Source: Victivallaceae bacterium (GTDB lineage Bacteria > Verrucomicrobiota > Lentisphaeria > Victivallales > Victivallaceae). From it: a stretch of 47,549 nt of DNA. The DNA lies in contig JAQUTL010000021.1 in NCBI GenBank assembly GCA_028709805.1, forward strand, positions 1 to 47,549, written 5' to 3'. Below, one piece after another: positions 37,901-43,063 of this stretch (within the stretch, counting starts at the first letter, position 1; every line of letters starts with the position of its first letter). A program made the translations under genes and the position numbers. Under the pieces are notes generated by a model. It searched no databases, was not told the DNA's origin, and worked only from the letters and a program-made list of their open reading frames with translations.

Positions 37901-38387
37901 TGCGGTTGAAGGTCTGCGCGTCCTCGGATTCAGCAACTTCACCGGCGAGTTCAACGCCATCGTGCGTGACTTCGACAAGGTGGGATTCTCCGGAAACACG
38001 GTCGCCGACATGAGCAATGTCAGCGTCACGGTTGACGGTATCGGATTCGCGCTGACCGATCGGGCCAGCACGGTGACCGATGCGGTCGTTTCCGGCGGCG
38101 AATTCACCTTCAACGACGGTGCGGTCCTCGACATCATCGATGCCGACAAGTTCGCGGCCGACGGCAGTTACGTCCTGTTTGACCGGCTGGCTGATGAAAG
38201 CGTCTTTACCGACGCCACCATCAAGCTGGTCAGCTCGGCCGATACTGAACTCGGATCCTTCAAGCTTGGCGAAAGCTTCAGCATTGACGGGTACGGAACC
38301 TTCACCGCCACCATGTCCAACGGCGCGATCACGCTCAACTTCGACAAGAAGGATGAGCCTGCTCCGGCCACTGGCATTCTGGCGTAA
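25995..38387 (+). CDS. Giant AIDA-repeat beta-solenoid protein (4,130 residues)
   Basis: Predicted giant surface or secreted protein built almost wholly of beta-solenoid repeats. Residues 19-61 are classic AIDA-type stalk repeats (VASGG, IVTGG, VLTGG, VEAGG). Residues ~80-3500 are Gly/Asn/Thr-rich solenoid in which a GSAxxYNG or GSAxxFNG motif recurs six times (G155, 777, 1157, 1614, 2189, 2683). A (N)LDEAEDS-YRNFS motif recurs three times (starting near G469, G1858, G2927). Residues ~3505-3620 are a non-repetitive linker. About 3642-3970 is a different solenoid with GGG turns (VIGGGTAEGG, LFGGGY, VIGGGYG, VFGGGYS). About 3970-4130 is a C-terminal domain ending DEPAPATGILA. There is no N-terminal hydrophobic signal and no terminal beta-barrel, so the export route is unknown. 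Cysteines are very rare (about a dozen). It is transcribed alone between two strong terminators. Adhesin is the usual guess; no function is shown. Confidence 0.8.
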   Translation: MAFTENVNAENSPVIGETVDGAQTVASGGIAQNTTIVTGGKQTVLTGGVTSGVTVEAGGVLNGMGAGALGGQYSDVVVSGAGAAMQIQGAGTVVDKLAVLGSDFAKVELWDGASATNVKVNAGSQIAMGAGKVGAYLIVTGANAAAEYVEISNYGSASVYNGGYISDVTVSDGGVLAMSYRKLIDGSTGGVANNVTMNEGGVFWVGTLGSKAYNVTFNPGSLLSGFGAGANGTTFYTSWVVGNDGVTRELENWDGNDYTVVNGLTLLISNSISDGKGIYLLDYSKIILDGGAIQKSVEDNSFVFATDDDINIRVVDPVSKEILDSNVYSNWQVAGNQKFILNNGAVTDGLIVYEGGSLSGVYVGRPGPISAAAGTIITNGRYVFNDGTVKNFSCGNGRAENMIIEDGSFIINGWAGSYTEAGFGSGGIVKNTTMIGGTYVQGNFAYSDGVTVSNGTALQLYGYDTLLNGVNLDEAEDSVYRNFSIVGGVASGLIIENGGLLMLSAGLVSADGSLPEQTPTKAENIIVRNFLPEGGLAVNNNRADKRSYMTMASGTSVTNLLVGNGGYLKAFAGSEIVNGKIDKGGAFDIAIDAASKFEVNVNGSTVTFTGTALNDFTWDTSNADQVFTFTESGIAAITEVNNLVINSAGFNAGSNRVYNNVEVNATFNVGAGNTYNNVSVTDNTCVMYEASTINGFVVNGATSFIQFTTGTVTNTELWGGKIEAAGNLVMDGTVVDGTLFNTPVGEVGDSSPDHQTTQLVAYADGVVLKNTRIQNGGSAFLYNGATAVGSGNLSVYYPDGTTVATTTAGLVVDKGGVLYLTNWGLATDTSCTIEGDLWVNGGGTLYLGSTNNKIGRIQTMTGAIITGIANGTVIDSIILRGADIMIDTKLTINNVIQGNNQSIDGGTVGVWTNNYGILTLNDGIVSSYIQNNGTNAGVKLVMNGGLVENLNLTKNGAVQQILGGTVMSGTIQAGGISDAGAVEGAEINISNFSIGGTAAADFSQAKLDSLKVTGGSLNVTGTANIDGVEQTGGVINIYNAVADASVTSATMNIINPAGSVDGLKVYNATVTLKGDDTDNVMLNNATIGGTGKTTFIQAMIGKATNIVMNGGKYEAMGTHRIDGMIVDGANLDATTRNQLIAYAAGVTVDNLTLKAGGSAYFYNGANVGAGTMVEAGGVLYLTDRNLSGATTCNVTSDLDIYGELYMGGTANVFGDDVVIRAYKDAKVSGIASGTVIKNIELWGAAIAIADGVTINKADQYGDQQIDGGTASSWINHGGILTVNSGTVNTYTDAADAVGGVVINGGSVDSLTIANGSNKNALFGGSIGSLTVSSGEFYDNDWYTGVPPTVFGSGTIGSIDITGGNVYLLSDNTKVTGGVKISGGMVWVGGPGWGQNNGKVENITMTGGTTRIDGTVKNMVMSGGIISLAGGTIDGGTFSGGELVNWVGLASSGTVSNVAVTGVTGLSADSTIWNNLDIQLTGAGYINFGVRNTFNTLKSTNKVSFGSGSVINGAKFDSGAVVVGNNVTYNDIEFRGAGSWAQIGTGAVVNGLKMYDKTKFEACAGIRVSNAVIDGAGVTKADGSPLAFGDHKIGAHLGVYGADAIASGVQLINHGSATVFNGGKIEAFTATDGGALYLRGWSVPTTAATGSAVNGTITATGGIWYAGGTLKDVTIENGAWKRMEYSGLTIMDNVKFGHADGTYTTISCNVAAGTGALVLGDGDVFKGNWTAGGGVGAVGGVEVTMTDKATLLGWNLGSATIHGTVVFADGTSKAFAMGETNNQGGKHAQGVYFYNGSAVLGSGSATVDETGAVSFKQNTADDLYFDGGTFVLGGMTNVTNLKFVNGASLQTYSNANVQGVNLDEAEDSIYRNFSMSNGVASGVILDNGGFLQLFYAGQNWKGNTPSPAGFAKDMIVRGKRDAAFGNYGAANITDYAGGSFLLLNDGTGGDNVIVESGAAIRFTGSGANVTNLTLNEGAIIKIDAMAGTMNISGKHVGGDFSINKDGINNVRLDGALSYIKFAAGYTAPTITNLTLDHNAAIALNNATVNGMNIVNADKYYTFGSGNVVSGLTINDALVSFAEGNNFSKVTLTGDKSIATMYANSTIDGFTIDGGLTWTQFMAGTLKNATMLGGKIEAAGNLIIEGITIDGTKYHTEVGDTADTSADHKTTQLVAYSNGVAITNLRATNYGSAHVYNGALLIGEGNLTVTRASDGHVWTTSAGAVVESGGVLYMCDWKKTADGQGGVVAGELWVNEGGTLYLGNNTFSIDKIQTTGGATITGIVSNTTIKDIVLRGANITIDEKLTIENAIQGNNQSIDGGTVISWTNNYGVLTLNSGTVGTYVGAAGGGAKLVMSGGMIGEVNLTGNSTKNVFLGGTVESLYADKAGGGVVDFIDIPAGEGSSTRVYGSATLNGVTIKGNGGYIAGTWSWDGAGIDLWSDNSVANDLVVDGGVASIGRYDNGLTKATVNNVTVTNKGMLRIDSIANNVTLKSGTLSVYGGVIDGVQMTGGAIANYGSHRGTIKNATLSAAEAGSAALNIGATLIDWVNLTVEGGFSGYTTFGAGSTVNGLTASSSVAVGKCTTVTNVELNNGAVLTNYNGAAIDGLTIYGDGLKTWAQCTTGSVKTLALYGDAKYEAAGTNQVNGAVVDADGVEVAFKEIKVGAHLVLYAADVVANDVTLLNRGSATLYNGATLNNALAYDGGAVYMVGWKGETPAVGGTLNDAVIKSTGAFWYKGGVVNNITIESGATVEINASYKDKFSGTYVDIPGIGDLGFALKGDGTGSFVAMAGTTFAGNWSAGGGIDGSANLSSLWVFEGASLRGWNLSSAVVNGKYVDGEGNIHKMVMGASNEFGGKHAENVYVYNGSAVIENGTYQLSEAGDVTVKYNTGKGLIFDNSLFVLGSLAKASDVTFRNHVVFQTSTNAGISGVNYDEGEDSLYRNFSIVDGKATGLILENGGSLELNYAGQGWGGNAPSVAGEAQNIIVRGAESKLTMNNGTKADNVFIGSGSTLAALNAGEGTVSATNVTIEEGGYYQFNNVTAATALSGTYAGKAFSMADGVADGIVMDNDKLVFTVNEGIALNNGTFTAGAFALNGAGVSFGGTTKLALAVDSSKISKISGDFTATGIELAFGGEAVSFSGLTKLTVDGGKFSTQDNNMYGADIVFQGGAKVTWTGGSFGREGSASTMTVTGDGTTLDISWQHSGWGGYETVLNVEDGAQANIGMYTFFNTVNINKGGVYVADSPSNSGKLGTINVTDGWLQLDGADNTYTGKINVVGNEDANTYAQVIGTASGVVKVSGIGAFYVGSGKWGAGNVTGGVTVTTGSKDKGNVCLRNGSLVGLNMNGGTFWYSGSYRIADDQAAVTLSGDVAFTNAIINSGLGNTVVMDANSAASLKLGNYTTVNCSIDASKQYNISLGAELDFADGVNVSVGWVNAFDFSGAKSFVVKSVLATDADRFVTGEDGIISVGTITVHGSEGMYVLGDAKYLDMEGGITVKVGALSAAVTEFNKAFLTNESYGTTMTVKITVDENNQAVMTVFRTSSADKVPASWPTSWADAPILNIPVTAEDMATYAVNGVIGLQEAGPAAQAKFLYKDVANNTNNNLALIDSACNGAYVIGGMVKPNQWGARANTWLEVNGAQRVNVIGGGTAEGGKITNASNIYVKGADTSASVYGGGGAGFTVANVNIVVEDATINRLFGGGYADGSWDAAKVITGSSVGGDVTGNINVVLTNAVMQRVVIGGGYGNVGGNINVEVNNAIRSAANFYGGTTSTDTNTTVGGDISLKINGGMYSGMFVGGSFVYGNATSTINGNISISISGNTKQLNAYRPDFSETAWIIGGGYTSTAGTINVDGNVSINIVDSYIGNVVGGGAAAATGTSTSVGDIAIKIGGSVVTGFVFGGGYSNLMGVSKTGDVSITIDSTKATTIYGNIYAGGRGTASQVDGDVSVVFTGKGENLNFSGVVSGNGNITAVEGLRVLGFSNFTGEFNAIVRDFDKVGFSGNTVADMSNVSVTVDGIGFALTDRASTVTDAVVSGGEFTFNDGAVLDIIDADKFAADGSYVLFDRLADESVFTDATIKLVSSADTELGSFKLGESFSIDGYGTFTATMSNGAITLNFDKKDEPAPATGILA
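30609..31742 (+). repeat. Large internal module, copy B, of the giant gene
   Basis: Encodes residues 1539-1916, from WAQ to IVRG. It aligns with copy C (2615-2985). Anchor residues G1593, G1858 and R1916 are each exactly 1,069 residues before G2662, G2927 and R2985; only the WAQ anchor is displaced, by seven residues. A more distant copy A covers residues about 80-528, with its YRNFS motif 1,389 residues before that of B. Confidence 0.75.
33837..34949 (+). repeat. Large internal module, copy C, of the giant gene
   Basis: Encodes residues 2615-2985 and is the partner of copy B. Shared landmarks are WAQ, the EA(A/C)G segment, GAHL, GSAT, the GGKHA(Q/E) segment, YNGSAV, YRNFS and IVRG. The protein sequence has diverged, but the 1,069-residue register is kept, consistent with an ancient segmental duplication. 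Confidence 0.72.
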
Positions 38388-38402
38388 TATCAATCAATAA
38401 CC

Positions 38403-38438
38403 AAAAAACCCTCCGGAAGCGATTCCGGAGGGTTTTTT
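38403..38438. terminator. Strong bidirectional terminator after the giant gene
   Basis: CCCTCCGGAA and TTCCGGAGGG form a perfect ten-base stem around GCGA. Six A stand before and six T after, so it can act in both directions. On the plus strand it ends the giant gene, 16 bases past the stop. On the minus strand it would stop read-through from the polysaccharide cluster. Between 38439 and 38767 I see no gene. Confidence 0.95.
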
Positions 38439-38767
38439 GTTGTCGATGACAAGCCGGGGAGCCACACGGCTGCGGACGCGGTTCTGCCGGTGTGCGGCGT
38501 TTTTGTCGTTGTACTTAAGCGCGGGGAGGGGAAAAGAGCGGGAATGCACGTGACGGTATAAAACCCGATGTTCAGCCGGAACCGCGGCCGATACGTCCCA
38601 TGCCGGAACGCCGGTCAATCGGTGATTGTTCTAAAATTCACGGGGGGATTTTTGCAGATGCGCGCTGCGCCGATGTCGGAATACTAAAATTACGGTGGAT
38701 CGGCGCGGTTGAAATAGTCGGAACGCGTTTGTGAGAAATTCGCGCGTTGGGGGAGGTTTTGTCCGGT

Positions 38768-39712
38768 TCAGCGGAAGTTTTTGAAATTTATCCGTTCTTC
38801 CTCAATTACCAGCGGCCGGTTTTTTACCTGCGTCCAGACGGCACCAAGATATTCGCCAATGACGCCGATAAAGATCAACTGGATCGACGACAGAAAAAAC
38901 ATTCCGATGACCAACGGCGCCAATCCCATCTGGAACGTGTTCCACATGCACAGCTTCAGCACCAGATATACCAGCGCGGTAAGCATGCTGAACGCGGCGA
39001 CGGCAAAACCGATCAACACCGCCAGACGCAACGGCAGTTTTGTGTGATTCACCACGCCGGTCATGGCAATGTCATACAACGTCATCCAGTTGTTTTTTGA
39101 GTCGCCATGTTTTCTTCTATCTTGAATAAATGCCACCTCGGTGCGGCGAAACCCGATTTCGCCAACCAGTCCGCGAAAATATGGATAAGGTTCATGAAAA
39201 AGTTTCAACGCGTCGATAAAACAGCGGTCGTAAAGTCCGAATCCGGTGAATCGTGGAATGATCTGCTGTCCGGCTGCCAGTTTTCGCAGCAGTGAATAGT
39301 AGCCGCGTCTCAACAGCTCCATCACGGCTCCCGATCTGGTACCGGTACGGACGCCGACAACCACCTGATTCCCAGCCTGCCATGCGCGGATGAAGTCGGC
39401 GATAACCTCCGGCGGCTCCTGCAAATCGGTGCACATATAGACGACCGCATCGCCGGCGGCGTTCAGCAGCGCGTTGAACGGCGACCGGATGTGACCGAAG
39501 TTGTTCGAGTTCAATATCACCTTGAATTTGTGATCAGCCGCCGCCAGCTGGCGCAGAATTTCCCGCGTGTTGTCGGTCGAACAATTGTCTTCGATGACAA
39601 ATTCGTAGTCATATTCCGGGAATTTTTTCAGAACCGCCATACAGCGCGCGTACAATTCCGGCAGATTCGCGGCTTCATTGTAACAACCGCCGACGATACT
39701 TATCGTTTTCAT
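38768..39712 (-). CDS. Polyprenyl-phosphate-type family 2 glycosyltransferase
   Basis: 314 residues. The GT-A domain begins SIVGGCYNEAANL and has EDNCSTDNT, the metal-binding TDLQEPPE and a QDRRKHGDSK loop, as in the dolichol/undecaprenyl-phosphate sugar transferase group (DPM1, GtrB, ArnC). Two membrane helices follow (about 228-255 and 265-290), with the family-typical FIGVIGEYLG. The likely reaction is transfer of a nucleotide-activated sugar to undecaprenyl phosphate at the inner membrane. Its ATG overlaps the rfbH stop by four bases, so its sugar may be the product of the CDP-dideoxyhexose genes. No GtrA-like flippase lies next to it. Confidence 0.87.
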   Translation of the reverse strand: MKTISIVGGCYNEAANLPELYARCMAVLKKFPEYDYEFVIEDNCSTDNTREILRQLAAADHKFKVILNSNNFGHIRSPFNALLNAAGDAVVYMCTDLQEPPEVIADFIRAWQAGNQVVVGVRTGTRSGAVMELLRRGYYSLLRKLAAGQQIIPRFTGFGLYDRCFIDALKLFHEPYPYFRGLVGEIGFRRTEVAFIQDRRKHGDSKNNWMTLYDIAMTGVVNHTKLPLRLAVLIGFAVAAFSMLTALVYLVLKLCMWNTFQMGLAPLVIGMFFLSSIQLIFIGVIGEYLGAVWTQVKNRPLVIEEERINFKNFR

Positions 39713-41055
39713 GGCCTGAACATCCCTTTGTTCATTACATAATTGCGGATGACCGAAATCATGTAATCCAGTTTTTCATCATTCATTCCCGGATAAACCC
39801 CGATCCAAAAGGCGTCATTCATCAAATTATCGGTATTTTCCAGCGTCCCGGCAACGCGGTAATCCGCGCCCGCCTCAAGTGCTTCAAAGCACGGGTGGCG
39901 AGTGAGGTTGCCGGCAAAAAGATTGCGGGTCTGAATGTTGTGTGACTCAAGATGCCGGGTAAGATCGTTGCGGCTGAAGGCGGCTTCGCCGGACAAGGTG
40001 AGCAGAAATCCGAACCACGCCGGGTCGCTCTCCGGATATTTTTTCGGCAGCAAAAATTGCGGCAGGTCTTTCAGCCCGTCGTACAGACGTTGAAAATTAG
40101 CCTTGCGCCGCCGGACAAAAAGGGGCAGTTTGTCAAGCTGGGCGCACCCGACCGCCGCCTGCATATCGCTGATTTTCAGGTTGTAGCCGAAATGACTGTA
40201 AACATATTTGTGATCGTATCCGTCCGGAAGAGTGCCGAACCGCCGAGAGAAGCGGCTGCCGCAGGTGTTGTCCGCGCCGGGCGGACAGCAGCAGTCGCGC
40301 CCCCAGTCGCGCAGTGAAAGCATGATCTTCTTCAACAGCGGATCGTCGGTATACACCGCGCCGCCTTCGCCCATCGTCAGGTGGTGAGGCGGATAAAAGC
40401 TCGAAGTTCCGATGTCTCCCCATGTCCCGGTGAGCTTCCCATTGTAGGTGGATCCAAGCGCGTCGCAGTTGTCTTCCACCAAAAAAAGGTGGTGTCGGGC
40501 ACAGAAGGCTTTTACCGCGTTGAGGTCGAACGGATTGCCGAGCGTATGCGCCGCCATGACCGCTCTGGTGCGCGGCGACAGCGCCAATTCAAGCTGGTCG
40601 GCGGCGAGATTGGCGGTGGCCGGATCGACATCGATAAAGACCGGCACGGCGCCGCACTGGATGATCGGCGCCACCGTGGTCGGGAAGCCGCAGGCAACGG
40701 TGATGACCTCGTCGCCGCGCTTTATACGGCGCTCTTTCAGCAGCGGCGAAGTCAATGCCGAGAATGCCAGCAAATTGGCCGAGCTGCCGGAATTGACCAG
40801 CAGGACAAATTTTATATTGAGCATGGCGGCAAGCCGCTTTTCAAATTCCGCACCGTAGCGTCCGGAAGTGAGCCAGAACTCCAGACTTGAATCGACCAGA
40901 TTGGTCAATTCCCTGTCATCAAACACCCGTCCGGCATAATTTATTCGGCTGATGCCGGGAACAAATGGCGCATTTTGAGCCGGAGCGTGCGCCAATTCAT
41001 AGTAGGCTTTGACCTTTGCGATGATTTCGTCATGAAGGGCTTTTATTTTATCCAT
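39709..41055 (-). CDS. rfbH: CDP-4-dehydro-6-deoxyglucose 3-dehydrase (E1, RfbH)
   Basis: PMP-dependent, [2Fe-2S]-containing dehydrase that removes the C-3 hydroxyl of CDP-4-keto-6-deoxyglucose on the way to 3,6-dideoxyhexoses of O-antigens. 448 residues, near the family length. Two features set it apart from ordinary DegT aminotransferases. The PLP lysine is replaced by His-His (H224-H225 in YPPHHLTMGEGG). The iron-sulfur ligands match the E1 pattern exactly: C197-x57-C255-x1-C257-x7-C265. It overlaps rfbG by 13 bases and the downstream glycosyltransferase by four. The partner reductase (E3) is not in this window. Confidence 0.95.
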   Translation of the reverse strand: MDKIKALHDEIIAKVKAYYELAHAPAQNAPFVPGISRINYAGRVFDDRELTNLVDSSLEFWLTSGRYGAEFEKRLAAMLNIKFVLLVNSGSSANLLAFSALTSPLLKERRIKRGDEVITVACGFPTTVAPIIQCGAVPVFIDVDPATANLAADQLELALSPRTRAVMAAHTLGNPFDLNAVKAFCARHHLFLVEDNCDALGSTYNGKLTGTWGDIGTSSFYPPHHLTMGEGGAVYTDDPLLKKIMLSLRDWGRDCCCPPGADNTCGSRFSRRFGTLPDGYDHKYVYSHFGYNLKISDMQAAVGCAQLDKLPLFVRRRKANFQRLYDGLKDLPQFLLPKKYPESDPAWFGFLLTLSGEAAFSRNDLTRHLESHNIQTRNLFAGNLTRHPCFEALEAGADYRVAGTLENTDNLMNDAFWIGVYPGMNDEKLDYMISVIRNYVMNKGMFRP

Positions 41056-42131
41056 GACAATCCGTCTTTCTCTGCGGCCGCGATGTACGCGGACAGGTCG
41101 GCAGCGGTGTTGATCCGGCCGTTGCGATAATATTCTTTATACCACTGGGCGGTGCGGCGGATCGCGGTCCGTGTATCCCAGACGGTGTGCCATTGCAGCT
41201 GCTCTTCGGCCTTTGCGCAGTCCAGCTTTAAAAGTTGTGTTTCATGAGGTGCGTCGGGCGGCGGAGCGATGCGGAAGGCGATCGCCGGCCAGACTTCGGA
41301 CAATGCTTCTGCCATTTCAGCAACGGTGATTTCTCCGTTGTTCATCGGTCCGAAGTTCCAGCTGCTGGATAGAACCGTCCTGTTCTGATACAGCTGCGCC
41401 CCCAGCGTCAGATAGCCGGCCAGCGGCTCCAGAACATGCTGCCACGGCCGGATGGCTTCAGGATTGCGTATTGTCGCCGTCCGGTTCTGAGAAGCTGCTT
41501 TCATCAGGTCGGGAACCAGCCGGTCGGTCGCCCAGTCGCCGCCGCCGATCACGTTGCCGGCCCGCGCACTGGCGATCAGCGTCCGGCGTTGTCCGGCTCC
41601 GGCGGCATCGAAAAAACTTCGGCGGTAGCTGGCGATCACCAGTTCGGCGCATCCCTTGCTGGCGCTGTACGGATCATAACCGCCCATGGCGTCGGTTTCG
41701 CGGCAGCCGCGTCCGGATTCCACGGGTTCATAGCATTTGTCGCTGCTGACGGCGACGACGGCTTTTACGCCAGGCGTGCTGCGCACTGCTTCAAGGACAT
41801 TGACCGTTCCCATGATATTGGTGGAAAACGTCTCCACCGGGTCGTGATAACCTGGGCGCACCAGCGCCTGCGCCGCCAGATGAAAAACAATATCGGGCTG
41901 GAATTCGGCAAATATCCGCTGAAGCGCCGCCGGATCACGAATGTCCGCGGTTGCGGAGCGCGCCGCCGGCGCCGGCGTGAGCAGTTCATAGTGGTTCGGC
42001 CGGTGCATTGGCAGCGAAACCCCGCAGATCGTCGCGCCCAGTTCGCGAAGCCAGAACGCCAGCCACGATCCCTTGAATCCGGTGTGACCGGTCAGCAGAA
42101 CCCGCCGTCCGTTGTAAATACCGTTGAACAT
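41043..42131 (-). CDS. rfbG: CDP-glucose 4,6-dehydratase
   Basis: Extended short-chain dehydrogenase that converts CDP-glucose to CDP-4-keto-6-deoxyglucose. 362 residues, the normal length. The NAD-binding loop TGHTGFKGSW lies at residues 14-23 and is distinctive for this enzyme. VSSDKCYE and the catalytic YSASKGCAE (YxxxK) follow, as does GNVIGGGDWATDRLVPD. Its ATG is six bases after the rfbF stop, and its 3' end overlaps rfbH by 13 bases, so the three genes are coupled and in pathway order. Confidence 0.95.
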   Translation of the reverse strand: MFNGIYNGRRVLLTGHTGFKGSWLAFWLRELGATICGVSLPMHRPNHYELLTPAPAARSATADIRDPAALQRIFAEFQPDIVFHLAAQALVRPGYHDPVETFSTNIMGTVNVLEAVRSTPGVKAVVAVSSDKCYEPVESGRGCRETDAMGGYDPYSASKGCAELVIASYRRSFFDAAGAGQRRTLIASARAGNVIGGGDWATDRLVPDLMKAASQNRTATIRNPEAIRPWQHVLEPLAGYLTLGAQLYQNRTVLSSSWNFGPMNNGEITVAEMAEALSEVWPAIAFRIAPPPDAPHETQLLKLDCAKAEEQLQWHTVWDTRTAIRRTAQWYKEYYRNGRINTAADLSAYIAAAEKDGLSWIK

Positions 42132-42137
42132 TGCAGC

Positions 42138-42962
42138 TTATTTCCAATATCTGGTCCACGGGGCATTGCCGGACCGCCAGAGGTTGTTAAGCAGTTCGTA
42201 TTCGCGCTGATTGTCCATACACTGCCAGAAGCCTTCGTGCCTGTATACCTGCATCTGGCGGTCTTCGGCGGCCCGGCGCATCGGCTCGCGCTCAAAAAAC
42301 AGCGACTCATCGTCGGTTAGATAACGGCTTATAAACTCGCGCTCCAAAATCATATATCCGCCGTTGATATATCCCGGAGCGTGCGGCGGTTTTTCTTCAA
42401 ACCTCAGAACGTCATTGCCGGACAGCATGATCTCTCCGAACCTTGCCTCCGGATGCACCGCGCTGATGGTTATCAGGCGGTTGGCGGCGGCATGCTGGCA
42501 ATAGAGACGTTCGATATCAATGTCGGCCACGCCGTCGCCGTAAGTGAGGAAGAAGCGGCGGTCATCCGGATGAAGGTATTTTTCGGCGCGGAAAACCCGG
42601 CAGCCGGTCATTGCGTCCAGTCCGGTACCGGCCAGCGTCACCTCCCAGTCCTGTGCGTCCGGCGCATTGTGGAAGACGGCATGAGGAGCCGGACCGGGCT
42701 TGATAGTGACGTCGGATGTCCGCAAATGGTAATTCATAAAAAAATCGACGAACGCTTCGCGCTTATAGCCCAGACATAAAATAAACCGGCGCACTCCGAA
42801 TGACGCATAGCTTTTCATAATATGCCAGACGATTGGCAGTTCTCCGATCGGAACCATGGGTTTCGGCAGCAGCTCGGTAACTTCACGGAGCCGCGTGCCT
42901 CTGCCGCCGCACAAAATGACGGCCGGCAGGTCGATGGATGTCTGCGATTCGCTGTTTTGCAT
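42138..42962 (-). CDS. rfbF: Glucose-1-phosphate cytidylyltransferase
   Basis: Makes CDP-glucose from CTP and glucose 1-phosphate, the entry to the CDP-dideoxyhexose branch. 274 residues. The nucleotidyltransferase signature ILCGGRGTRLREVTELLPKPM is at about 16-36; also present are FLTYGDGVADIDI (metal-binding Asp) and GYINGGYMILE. The rather long N-terminal MQNSESQTSIDLP precedes the conserved core, but AGAGG lies ahead of this ATG and no later start is better. It has a good promoter upstream, so rfbFGH and the last glycosyltransferase can be expressed apart from the flippase group. Confidence 0.95.
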   Translation of the reverse strand: MQNSESQTSIDLPAVILCGGRGTRLREVTELLPKPMVPIGELPIVWHIMKSYASFGVRRFILCLGYKREAFVDFFMNYHLRTSDVTIKPGPAPHAVFHNAPDAQDWEVTLAGTGLDAMTGCRVFRAEKYLHPDDRRFFLTYGDGVADIDIERLYCQHAAANRLITISAVHPEARFGEIMLSGNDVLRFEEKPPHAPGYINGGYMILEREFISRYLTDDESLFFEREPMRRAAEDRQMQVYRHEGFWQCMDNQREYELLNNLWRSGNAPWTRYWK

Positions 42963-43005
42963 AAAAGAAAAACCTCTGTTGTTCCAATCGGTCTAATGTG
43001 CCTTT

Positions 43006-43034
43006 ATAATAGCATTCAGGACGCGTAAAGTCAA
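43006..43034 (-). promoter_or_regulatory. Promoter of rfbF
   Basis: On the minus strand TTGACT (43029-43034), 17 bases, then TATTAT (43006-43011), with TGC directly before the -10. It lies in the 101-base gap between the flippase stop and rfbF, leaving a leader of about 35 bases. No T-run terminator is visible in the gap, so upstream transcripts may also read through. Confidence 0.7.
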
Positions 43035-43063
43035 GTCGGCAAACGTTTCTGCCGGCACATGCC

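Noticed and set aside
38394-38618. A 74-codon minus-strand frame after the giant gene
   Set aside because: It reads through the strong terminator hairpin at its end and has no ribosome site or protein-like composition.
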